Of a stretch of DNA of 64,000 nucleotides, positions 56,439-64,000 are shown piece by piece. The notes beneath the pieces are model-generated. The model saw nothing but the letters and a program-made list of their open reading frames with translations, did no database searches and was not told the origin of the DNA. The stretch comes from Aeromicrobium panaciterrae (GTDB lineage: Bacteria; Actinomycetota; Actinomycetes; Propionibacteriales; Nocardioidaceae). Position 1 is the first letter of the stretch. Each line of letters opens with the position of its first letter. The stretch is from contig NZ_JAVDWH010000001.1 of assembly GCF_031457275.1 (NCBI RefSeq), forward strand, positions 2,418,001 through 2,482,000. The letters run 5' to 3'. Both the position numbers and the translations under genes were made by a program.

Positions 56439-56854
56439 TTCTTTGCCAGGTCGTCCGCACCGAAGGCATCCGGGAGCACTTCAGTCATGGTCTTGACGCC
56501 GCTCGCGGTCAGCAACTGCATGTCGGGGCCACCGTTCTCCCATAGGAGCTGACGGCAGCGACCGCAGGGCATCAACGGCTTGCCGTGGGAGTCGACACAT
56601 GCAACCGCGATCAGGCGACCGCCGCCTGTGGCGTGCAGCGCTGAAACCATCCCGCACTCAGCGCACAGCGCGACGCCGTAAGCAGCATTCTCGACGTTGC
56701 AGCCCAGCACGACTCGACCGTCGTCAACGAGCCCCGCCACACCGACCTTGAAGTTGGAGTAGGGCGCATAGGCCCGACCCATCACCTCGGTGGCATAGCG
56801 CGTGAGGGCGTCCCAGTCGACCGGGTCGTCCGCGCCCCTGATTCCGAGAGCCAC
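56435..56854 (-). CDS. cdd: Cytidine deaminase
   Basis: A 139-residue zinc enzyme converting cytidine and deoxycytidine to (deoxy)uridine. AYAPYSNFKVGVA is the substrate loop. The zinc and catalytic residues are in CNVENAAYGVALCAECGMVSAL and MPCGRCRQLLWE, giving three cysteines and the catalytic glutamate, the tetrameric class. It overlaps the permease and P450 genes by one and four bases. Confidence 0.95.
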   Translation of the reverse strand: MALGIRGADDPVDWDALTRYATEVMGRAYAPYSNFKVGVAGLVDDGRVVLGCNVENAAYGVALCAECGMVSALHATGGGRLIAVACVDSHGKPLMPCGRCRQLLWENGGPDMQLLTASGVKTMTEVLPDAFGADDLAKN

Positions 56855-58107
56855 TATCCGGCACTGCCCTTGCGATAGGGCTTGCCGTCGGCCGCGGGCA
56901 TTCGTAGCCGTTGTGATGCGAGCGCCAGAACCATCAGCGTCGTGACGTACGGCGTCATACCGGTCAGGTCCTCGGGGATCGAGTCACTGAAGAAGTACCA
57001 GAGACCGATCACGATGCCGATGCCGAGGGTGACCGAGCCAGCGACTTTGCGGCCCTTGCGCAGCTGCCAGACGGCGAGCAGGACAAGTCCCACGGCGACG
57101 AGCAACAGCAGGCCATGGATTGTCTCGCCGCCACCCCGCAGGCGCAACGTGTCGGTGTAGCCGAAGAGGCCGGCACCTGCCAGCAAGCCGCCAGGACGCC
57201 AGTTGCCGAAGATCATCGCGGCAAGGCCGATGTAGCCACGACCACCCGTCTGGCCGTCACGGAAACCGTTCGCGGCGACCAACGCCAGGAAGCCACCAGC
57301 AAGACCCGCGAAGCCTCCGGAGATCATCACGGCCGTGAACTTGTAGCGGATCACGTTGATGCCGAGCGACTCTGCTGCCGCGGGACTTTCACCGCAGGAA
57401 CGCAGACGCAGGCCGAACGAGGTGCGCCACAGGACGTAGTAGGTCAGCACGAACAGTCCCAGACAGATGATCGTGAGGATCGACAGGTTGGAGACAAACG
57501 CTCGAAGCACTGCGGCGACGTCGGAGATCAAGAACCAATGCTTCGCCTCAAGGTCACCGAGAGGGTCGGAGATCGCCGAAATCGTGATCCGCGGTAGATC
57601 GTCGATGCGCGGGGACTGCGTCTGACCACCACCCTGGACACCCGTGAACGCGATCGCCGCAAGATATTGCACGGCACCGATAGCGATGATGTTGATCGCA
57701 ACACCCGAGACGATGTGGTCGACACCGAACGTCACCGTTGCGATGGCGTGAAGAAGTCCGCCAGCGGCACCGAGCAGGATCGCGCCGAGGACGCCCTGCC
57801 ACGGACCGTAGAAGTAGCCGAAATAGCCAGCACCGAACGTACCGAGGATCATCATGCCCTCGAGGCCGATGTTGACGATGCCCGCGCGTTCTGACCACAG
57901 ACCACCGAGACCAGCAAGGCCGATGGGGATCGCGGCCACGAGGGTCGCGCGCAGGGTGCCGGATGAGTCGAGGTCGTCAGCACCCGTGATGATGCGGAGG
58001 GCTGAGACCAGGACCAGCAGGCCGGCGAGACCGATCATGATCCAGCCGTAGCTCAGCTTCCTGGCTGCTGCGGGAGCTGCAGCGATGGCGTCAGTTACAA
58101 CAGTCAT
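56854..58107 (-). CDS. Nucleoside ABC transporter permease 2 (NupQ-like)
   Basis: A 417-residue permease of the BPD_transp_2 family (about 10 transmembrane helices, for example VSALRIITGADDLDSSG then GLAGLGGLWSERAGIVNIGLEGMMILGTFGAGYFGYFYG). GINVIRYKFTAVMISGGFAGLAGGFLAL, DGQTGGRGYIGLAAMIFGNWRPGGLLAGAGLFG is the typical cytoplasmic coupling block. It works with the upstream permease and the double ATPase. Its start overlaps the preceding gene by 4 bp. Confidence 0.92.
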   Translation of the reverse strand: MTVVTDAIAAAPAAARKLSYGWIMIGLAGLLVLVSALRIITGADDLDSSGTLRATLVAAIPIGLAGLGGLWSERAGIVNIGLEGMMILGTFGAGYFGYFYGPWQGVLGAILLGAAGGLLHAIATVTFGVDHIVSGVAINIIAIGAVQYLAAIAFTGVQGGGQTQSPRIDDLPRITISAISDPLGDLEAKHWFLISDVAAVLRAFVSNLSILTIICLGLFVLTYYVLWRTSFGLRLRSCGESPAAAESLGINVIRYKFTAVMISGGFAGLAGGFLALVAANGFRDGQTGGRGYIGLAAMIFGNWRPGGLLAGAGLFGYTDTLRLRGGGETIHGLLLLVAVGLVLLAVWQLRKGRKVAGSVTLGIGIVIGLWYFFSDSIPEDLTGMTPYVTTLMVLALASQRLRMPAADGKPYRKGSAG

Positions 58108-59203
58108 GCCGTGGCTCCTTCCGTTGCGGGCTCGTCATCTAAGGCACTCGCCACCCGGCTCTGCTCGATGCGTATGCCGTAGCGGCGCACCACCTCGTAC
58201 GCAATCACGACGGTGAGCACGATGGTGCCCTGAGTGATCTTGACGATGTCAGGCGAGACGTCGAGCAGGATCTGCAACGGGTTGGACTGCTCGTCGAGGA
58301 ACGCGAACAGCAAAGCGCCGATGGCAATGCCGACTGGGTGGTTGCGCCCCAGCAATGCGATCGCGATGCCCGCGAAGCCAAGGCCCGACTGGAACGTCGA
58401 GCCGTAGGCGTAATCGTTGCCGAACAGCAACGGCATGCCGACGAGGCCAGCTGCGCCACCCGAGAGCAGCATCGAGATGACGATCATCTTCTTGACGTTG
58501 ATGCCGCTTGAGACGGCCGCCGTCTCGGATGCACCGGTCGCACGGAGGTCAAAGCCGAAGCGGGTCTTGTTGATGATGAACCAATAGGCAAAGCCGACGA
58601 GGACCGCGAGGATCAGCAAGCCGAAGACCTTGGCTGGTACGTCGCCGAACAGCGTGAAGCCGCCAATGCGGCTGCCCTCGGGCACTTCCTTGGTCGCGGT
58701 GATGTTGCTGCCAGGGTTGTCGACGGCGACCTTGCGCAGCAGGTAGGCGACCAAGGCTGTGGCAATCGCGTTGAGCATGATCGTCGAAATGACCTCGCTG
58801 ACGCCACGGGTGACGCGCAGCAGACCAGCAAGCCCGGCCCAGGCCGCGCCGACGAGTACGGCAGCAACCATCGCGAGCGCCGTGTTGAAGTAGCCCGGCA
58901 GCCAGCCTTCACCGGCCACGACTGCTGCCGCGAAAGCCGCGACACGGTATTGGCCGTCGACCCCGATGTTGAAGAGGTTCATCCGGAAGCCGATCGCCAC
59001 AGCGATCGCCGACAGGTAGTAGACCGTGGCCGCGTTGATGATGTTGACGTAGCCGCGATGCGTCGGGAAGCTCAGGATCTGACCCCACACGCCCGCGACA
59101 TCGTCACCGGCCAGCACCAACACGAGGCTGGTGATCAGGAACGCCGCGAACAGCGCCAGGATCGGCGCGCCGATCGCAAGCGCGATCTTGGTCATTCTGG
59201 GGG

Positions 59204-59207
<4 letters not shown>
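58104..59207 (-). CDS. Nucleoside ABC transporter permease 1 (NupP-like)
   Basis: A 367-residue permease of the same type, with about 9 helices. AIAVAIGFRMNLFNIGVDGQYRVAAFAAAVVA, GVSEVISTIMLNAIATALVAYLLR and the coupling segment GINVKKMIVISMLLSGGAAGLVGMPLL are characteristic of BMP-type nucleoside importers. It overlaps the ATPase gene by 4 bp (ATGA) and the next permease by 4 bp. It probably forms a heterodimer with that permease. Confidence 0.92.
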
Positions 59208-60721
<1,514 letters not shown>

Positions 60722-60746
60722 GGTTCACCTCTCGTCGGGGACGGGT

Positions 60747-60783
60747 GTGGCCCGGGCCCACGCTATCGCGAGACCCGGGCCAC
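60747..60783 (-). terminator. Intercistronic hairpin between binding-protein and ATPase genes
   Basis: GTGGCCCGGG (60747-60756) and CCCGGGCCAC (60774-60783) form a perfect 10-bp stem with a 17-base loop, 12 bp after the binding-protein stop. Such hairpins partly terminate or protect the upstream mRNA, keeping the binding protein in excess over the membrane parts. Confidence 0.5.
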
Positions 60784-60795
60784 GTCAGCAGTTGA

Positions 60796-61851
60796 TCAGG
60801 GTGCTGTCGGAACCTTGATGGTTCCGTCAATGATCTGTGCCTTGTACTCCTCGAGCTTTTCCTTGATGTCGTCGACCTGACCACCTGTGGTGGAGTAGCC
60901 AACGCCATCGACCTTGAGGTCGAACGTCGTCGGACCAGTCGGGACGTTGCCTTCGTCAACTGCCTTCAGGAAGTTGAACACGGCCACATCGACGTTCTTG
61001 AGCATCGACGTCATGATGACGTCCTTGACTGCCGGGTCGGCGGTGAGCGCCTGGTCGGAGTCAACACCGATCGCCTTGGTCTTGGCGGCCGAAGCAGCCT
61101 CGAACACGCCGCCACCTGAACCACCGGCAGCTGCGTAGACGATGTCTGCGCCGTCGTCGTACATGCCCTCGGCAGCAGTCTTGCCCTTCGCCGGGTCACC
61201 GAAGCCGCTGAAGTCCGGCGGCTGAGTGAGGTAGCGCGACTTGACGTCGATGTCAGGGTTCACGGCCTTGGCGCCCGCGACGTAGCCCGCTTCAAACTTC
61301 TGGATCAGCGGTACCTCGACACCACCAATGAAGCCGATCGTGCCCGACTCGGACTTGAGCGCTGCAGCTGCACCGACCAGGAACGAGCCCTGCTCTTCTG
61401 CGAACAGCAGGTTGGCGATGTTCTTGCCCTCTACGCCGTCATCGACGATGGCGAAGTTGACGTCCGGGTTGGCCTTGGCGACCTTGCCCACGGATGCGGA
61501 GTAGGCGAAGCCCACGGCGATCACGGGGTTGTAGCCAGCGTCAACGAGCTGCTGCAGGCGACCTTCGCGAGCCGACTCGGCCTCGCCGTCCTGAGCTTCA
61601 GCCGTCTTGGCGGAGAATCCGAGGTCACAAGCGGCCTTGTCGAGGCCCTTGGCAGCGGAGTCGTTGAACGACTGGTCGCCGCGTCCACCGATGTCGAATG
61701 CGAGTCCGACCTTCTTGGTGGGATCGACCTTGACGCAGTCGCCCTTCGACGACGAGTCATCGTCGCCGTCACTGTTCTTTCCGCAACCGGCTCCTGCGAG
61801 CACGAGCGCGGCGACACCGGCAATAGCGGTGGCCTTCGTCAATCGACGCAA
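60796..61851 (-). CDS. BMP-family nucleoside-binding lipoprotein (BmpA/NupN-like)
   Basis: A 351-residue solute-binding lipoprotein. The signal sequence ends in a lipobox (LAGAGC), with Cys near residue 24, and the mature part begins with a Ser/Asp-rich linker. VGLAFDIGGRGDQSFNDSAAKGLDKA is the BMP-family start, and FIGGVEVPLIQKFEAGYVAGAKAVNPDIDV is characteristic. The start is TTG 61851, preceded by GGAGGAATT, the best ribosome-binding site in the operon. A second in-frame TTG lies four codons later. A -10-like TAGGGT at 61894-61899 lies 43 bp upstream. Confidence 0.9.
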   Translation of the reverse strand: MRRLTKATAIAGVAALVLAGAGCGKNSDGDDDSSSKGDCVKVDPTKKVGLAFDIGGRGDQSFNDSAAKGLDKAACDLGFSAKTAEAQDGEAESAREGRLQQLVDAGYNPVIAVGFAYSASVGKVAKANPDVNFAIVDDGVEGKNIANLLFAEEQGSFLVGAAAALKSESGTIGFIGGVEVPLIQKFEAGYVAGAKAVNPDIDVKSRYLTQPPDFSGFGDPAKGKTAAEGMYDDGADIVYAAAGGSGGGVFEAASAAKTKAIGVDSDQALTADPAVKDVIMTSMLKNVDVAVFNFLKAVDEGNVPTGPTTFDLKVDGVGYSTTGGQVDDIKEKLEEYKAQIIDGTIKVPTAP

Positions 61852-61893
61852 AATTCCTCCTTGGTACGAGAGCCGGGACCCCGGCACCGTTCG

Positions 61894-61899
61894 ACCCTA
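61894..61899 (-). promoter_or_regulatory. -10 of the nucleoside operon (leadered)
   Basis: TAGGGT lies 43 bp before the start codon, leaving a leader with a strong ribosome-binding site. This contrasts with the leaderless genes elsewhere in the window. No clear -35 was seen. Confidence 0.35.
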
Positions 61900-61989
61900 G
61901 TGCGCGATCTGGCCACATGGGAGTCGCTCAGCGATATTGCGCAGGCTGATACCGATTTGTAATAGAGGAGACGATGTTGCCGCTGGTGC

Positions 61990-63156
61990 TCAGGTGACGG
62001 CAGCGCAGGCAAGAACCTTGGCGCCGATCGCGATGGCTCTCTCGTCGACACGAAGATTGCCCTGGTGCAAGTCGTACGTCGGACCGTCGGGCGTACGCGT
62101 GCCAAGCCGTCCCATCGCACCCGGCACAGCCTCGACATACCAGGCGAAGTCCTCGCCGCCAAGGCTCTGCGTTGTCGTTGCGACTGCACTCGGACCCACG
62201 GCTTCGGTCACTGCCTGGCGCAGTACTTCGGTAGCCCGGAAGTCGTTGACGACGGGCGGGACGCCGCGTACGTAGGTGACATCTGCGCTCACGCCGAACG
62301 GTTCGATGATGTCGCTGATCAGACCGCGGACGAGATGCTCAGCCTGATGCCACGCGGCCGCGTCGAGCATGCGCAGCGTGCCGCTGAGCTCGCCCGTCGA
62401 CGGGATGACGTTGGAGGCGTTGCCAGAGTGGATGCTGCCCCACACCATGCTGGCGCCAGCTCGAGGATCGAAACGACGCGAGAGTACGGCTGGGAGCTGG
62501 GTGACGAGGCTGCCGAGCGCGTAGGTGAGGTCTTCGGTGAGGTGAGGTCGCGAGGTGTGACCGCCACGGCCGCTCAGGACCACATGGATGCGGTCGGAGG
62601 CTCCGGTGATCGGACCTTCGCGGAGGCCAACCTGCCCGACATCGAGCGACGGATCGCAGTGCAGGGCGAAGACACGACTCACGCCCTTGAGTGCGCCAGC
62701 GGCCAGCACCTTGAGAGCGCCGCCCGGCATGATTTCTTCAGCTGGCTGGAAGATCAGTCGGACGCGTACGGGCAGCGGCTGGATGGCGTTGGCCTCGGAC
62801 AGCGCGACACCCGCGCCGAGCAGCGATGCGACGTGAACGTCATGACCGCACGAGTGCGAGACGCCGGGGACACTCGACTTCCAGGGGTCTTGCGAAGTGT
62901 CTTCAACCGGCAGAGCATCAAGGTCGGCGCGCAGGGCGACAATCGGCCCTTCATCAGGCCCAACCTCGGCCATCAGTCCGGTGCCATCGAATCGTTCGTA
63001 CGGAATTCCGAGCTTGTCCATCCACGACGCGACGACGTCGGTCGTACGTTCTTCGTGCCACGACAGCTCCGGAAAAGCGTGCAGATCACGGCGCAGTTCG
63101 ATGAGGTCGGGGGTGACGACCTCAATCGAGCGGGTAAGTGATTCTGCAAGACGCAT
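61990..63156 (-). CDS. M20-family metal-dependent amidohydrolase (AmiA/AmiB-like)
   Basis: A 388-residue M20D peptidase/amidohydrolase. LRADLDALPVED and SHSCGHDVHVASLLGAG give the metal ligands, IFQPAEEIMPGGALKVLAAGAL the glutamate pair, the lid-domain GRGGHTSRPHLTEDL a further histidine, and SLGGEDFAWYVEAVPGA the last ligand. These enzymes cleave N-acyl or aminobenzoyl amino acids. AmiA1/AmiB1 lie near pmmB in mycobacteria. ATG 63156 is chosen by TATCCT six bases upstream; the frame is open further but unlikely to be coding. Confidence 0.88.
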   Translation of the reverse strand: MRLAESLTRSIEVVTPDLIELRRDLHAFPELSWHEERTTDVVASWMDKLGIPYERFDGTGLMAEVGPDEGPIVALRADLDALPVEDTSQDPWKSSVPGVSHSCGHDVHVASLLGAGVALSEANAIQPLPVRVRLIFQPAEEIMPGGALKVLAAGALKGVSRVFALHCDPSLDVGQVGLREGPITGASDRIHVVLSGRGGHTSRPHLTEDLTYALGSLVTQLPAVLSRRFDPRAGASMVWGSIHSGNASNVIPSTGELSGTLRMLDAAAWHQAEHLVRGLISDIIEPFGVSADVTYVRGVPPVVNDFRATEVLRQAVTEAVGPSAVATTTQSLGGEDFAWYVEAVPGAMGRLGTRTPDGPTYDLHQGNLRVDERAIAIGAKVLACAAVT

Positions 63157-63162
63157 CCGCTC

Positions 63163-63168
63163 AGGATA
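63163..63168 (-). promoter_or_regulatory. -10 element of leaderless M20 promoter
   Basis: TATCCT, six bases, then ATG 63156. Confidence 0.5.
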
Positions 63169-63204
63169 TCGCTGTTTCTGGTGATGCCCGGCCCTGTCTC
63201 GACC

Positions 63205-63210
63205 TAGAGT
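63205..63210 (+). promoter_or_regulatory. -10 element of leaderless promoter
   Basis: TAGAGT, six bases, then ATG 63217. It is divergent from the M20 promoter 37 bp away. Confidence 0.5.
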
Positions 63211-63216
63211 GCCTGC

Positions 63217-63525
63217 ATGGATGATCCGTACGGCAACGACTCGCTTCTCAGCGGCGCTCCCACCGAGTTCATTGCGTTCTTCGTCGGCATTCTGATCGTT
63301 GGCGGAATCCTCCTGATCTTGAACTGGAAGAAGGCTGCTGACGCGGGGATCAATCCCCTCACGATGGAGACCGAGGCGATGACGACCTTGATCAAAAGCA
63401 AGGCGCTCTCGCCGGAGAAGTCGCTCGAGGAACGCCTGGCAGAGCTCGACGCACTTCACGCCAAGGGCACGATCAGTGCTGCGGAGCTCGCCGCGGCGCG
63501 CGCCGAGGCGCTCAAGAACCCGTAG
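63217..63525 (+). CDS. Small membrane protein with SHOCT-like tail (A)
   Basis: A 102-residue protein. One transmembrane helix (about 17-38, FIAFFVGILIVGGILLILNW) is followed by a cytoplasmic stretch and a SHOCT-like C-terminal segment (LEERLAELDALHAKGTISAAELAAARAEAL). SHOCT domains are short helix pairs at protein ends, often in oligomerisation. The paralogous gene 20 bp downstream has the same layout. Function unknown. Confidence 0.75.
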   Translation: MDDPYGNDSLLSGAPTEFIAFFVGILIVGGILLILNWKKAADAGINPLTMETEAMTTLIKSKALSPEKSLEERLAELDALHAKGTISAAELAAARAEALKNP

Positions 63526-63533
63526 ACGCGCAG

Positions 63534-63539
63534 TAGCAT
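63534..63539 (+). promoter_or_regulatory. -10 element of leaderless promoter
   Basis: TAGCAT, six bases, then ATG 63546. This gene thus appears to have its own promoter although only 20 bp lie between it and the preceding gene. Confidence 0.5.
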
Positions 63540-63545
63540 CCCGCC

Positions 63546-63914
63546 ATGGACGCGATCCTCGATCTGTTCGACAGCGCCAAGGGATTCGGCATCCTTGCCG
63601 TCCTCATACCGATCGGCGGATTTCTGCTTTCAGTCGTCGCTCGCATCGTCCTGGGTCGCGTGATCGGCGGACTGTTCGGCGGCCTGTCCAGGTTCGTGCT
63701 CGACAAACCGATCTCCGCGGCGACACTGACGACAACACCAACGGACGGCTCGATCACGTTGCGGCAGATCATGAACGGTCAGCTCGGTCAGCTCACCGAA
63801 ACTCCCGCCGAACCGGCTGACCGGATCAAGGTGCTCGAGGAGTTGCACGCGCAAGGCGGCATCGACGCAGACAAACTCGCCAAGCTCAAGGCTGCGATTG
63901 AGGCTGGCGGCTAG
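63546..63914 (+). CDS. Small membrane protein with SHOCT-like tail (B)
   Basis: A 122-residue protein with a hydrophobic helix (about 14-38, FGILAVLIPIGGFLLSVVARIVLG), a Thr/Ser-rich middle (SAATLTTTPTDGSITLRQIMNGQLGQL) and a SHOCT-like end (DRIKVLEELHAQGGIDADKLAKLKAAIEAGG). It is similar in plan to the preceding gene. The stop codon overlaps the stop of a convergent minus-strand gene. Function unknown. Confidence 0.75.
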   Translation: MDAILDLFDSAKGFGILAVLIPIGGFLLSVVARIVLGRVIGGLFGGLSRFVLDKPISAATLTTTPTDGSITLRQIMNGQLGQLTETPAEPADRIKVLEELHAQGGIDADKLAKLKAAIEAGG

Positions 63915-64000
63915 CGCGCGTCCAGCACCTTCTGGATCTGCTCGATCGTCTCGTCCGCGAGTGAGTCGAGCTTGGGCTTGACCACCAACGGGGCCACGAA
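63911..64000 (-). CDS. 3' end of a gene running out of the window
   Basis: An open minus-strand frame enters from the window edge and ends at TAG 63913-63911, giving 29 residues (FVAPLVVKPKLDSLADETIE, then QIQKVLDAR). The composition is protein-like and convergent with the SHOCT gene by a 4-bp stop overlap. It is too short to identify. Confidence 0.55.
   Translation of the reverse strand, partial: FVAPLVVKPKLDSLADETIEQIQKVLDAR

Overview
The window is a dense, high-GC stretch of an actinobacterial chromosome. It looks like a non-mycobacterial, Nocardioidaceae/Propionibacteriales-type organism, though I cannot fix the genus. Signs are the mid-60s GC content judged by eye, GTG/TTG starts, an acyl-CoA carboxylase epsilon subunit, LGFP-repeat amidases, a DUF5302 protein, a TrcR/TrcS-like two-component pair, and a gene order that, from memory, follows Mycobacterium tuberculosis Rv3274c-Rv3315c (fadE25, purE, purK, birA, accD5, accE, maf, accA3, lpdA, PNP, pmmB, amiA/B, add, deoA, cdd). 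There are no rRNA or tRNA genes, no CRISPR array, no insertion sequence and no prophage. Almost every base is coding.

Layout. 1-611: tmRNA (ssrA) with a duplicated 3' end and two terminators, probably the scar of an integrative element. 681-6903 (minus): ftsE-ftsX-Nudix-M23 peptidase-smpB-amidohydrolase-MFS exporter, a cell-division and trans-translation block. 7012-10904: glutamine amidotransferase-like hydrolase, Gfo/Idh oxidoreductase, prfB, DUF5302, HIT protein and a tiny orphan antitoxin-like gene. 11017-16313: a surface-glycan group with a GT-A glycosyltransferase, a large pyruvyltransferase/GT8 fusion and a secreted propeller-like protein. 16381-21913: two-component system, TPM-domain membrane protein, PspA and DUF2505. 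21937-35709: lipid and biotin metabolism (two acyl-CoA dehydrogenases, birA, accD, accE, accA) mixed with purE/purK, a class III cyclase, a PH-domain protein and maf. 35720-40820: two LGFP amidases, one fused to SpoIID. 40975-48653: LpdA-type flavoprotein, then PNP, phosphosugar mutase, DeoC, an aldehyde dehydrogenase plus a catalytically empty ALDH partner, and a kinase. 48650-52439: HxlR regulator with its divergent NmrA-type reductase, and lon behind a HAIR-like operator. 52424-61851 (minus): a complete nucleoside import and salvage operon (BMP lipoprotein, ABC ATPase, two permeases, cdd, P450, deoA, MaoC, add). 61990-64000: M20 amidohydrolase, two small SHOCT-like membrane proteins and the end of one more gene.

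How it fits together. Nucleosides taken up by the BMP/Nup transporter can be deaminated (Cdd, Add), cleaved (DeoA, PNP), isomerised by a phosphosugar mutase and split by DeoC to glyceraldehyde-3-phosphate and acetaldehyde, which the ALDH pair could oxidise. The carboxylase subunits are biotinylated by BirA and make malonyl- or methylmalonyl-CoA, next to acyl-CoA dehydrogenases. FtsEX, the coiled-coil M23 peptidase and the LGFP amidases form a peptidoglycan-remodelling set.

A window-wide pattern is that at least 17 genes have a TAnnnT hexamer ending exactly 6 or 7 bases before the start codon with no Shine-Dalgarno sequence, the signature of leaderless transcription. I used it to choose several starts. 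Other regulatory sequences include a HAIR-like box before lon, three 11-bp-period repeats before the response regulator, three 9-bp-period repeats before the M23 gene, and palindromes over the accD and acyl-CoA dehydrogenase promoters.
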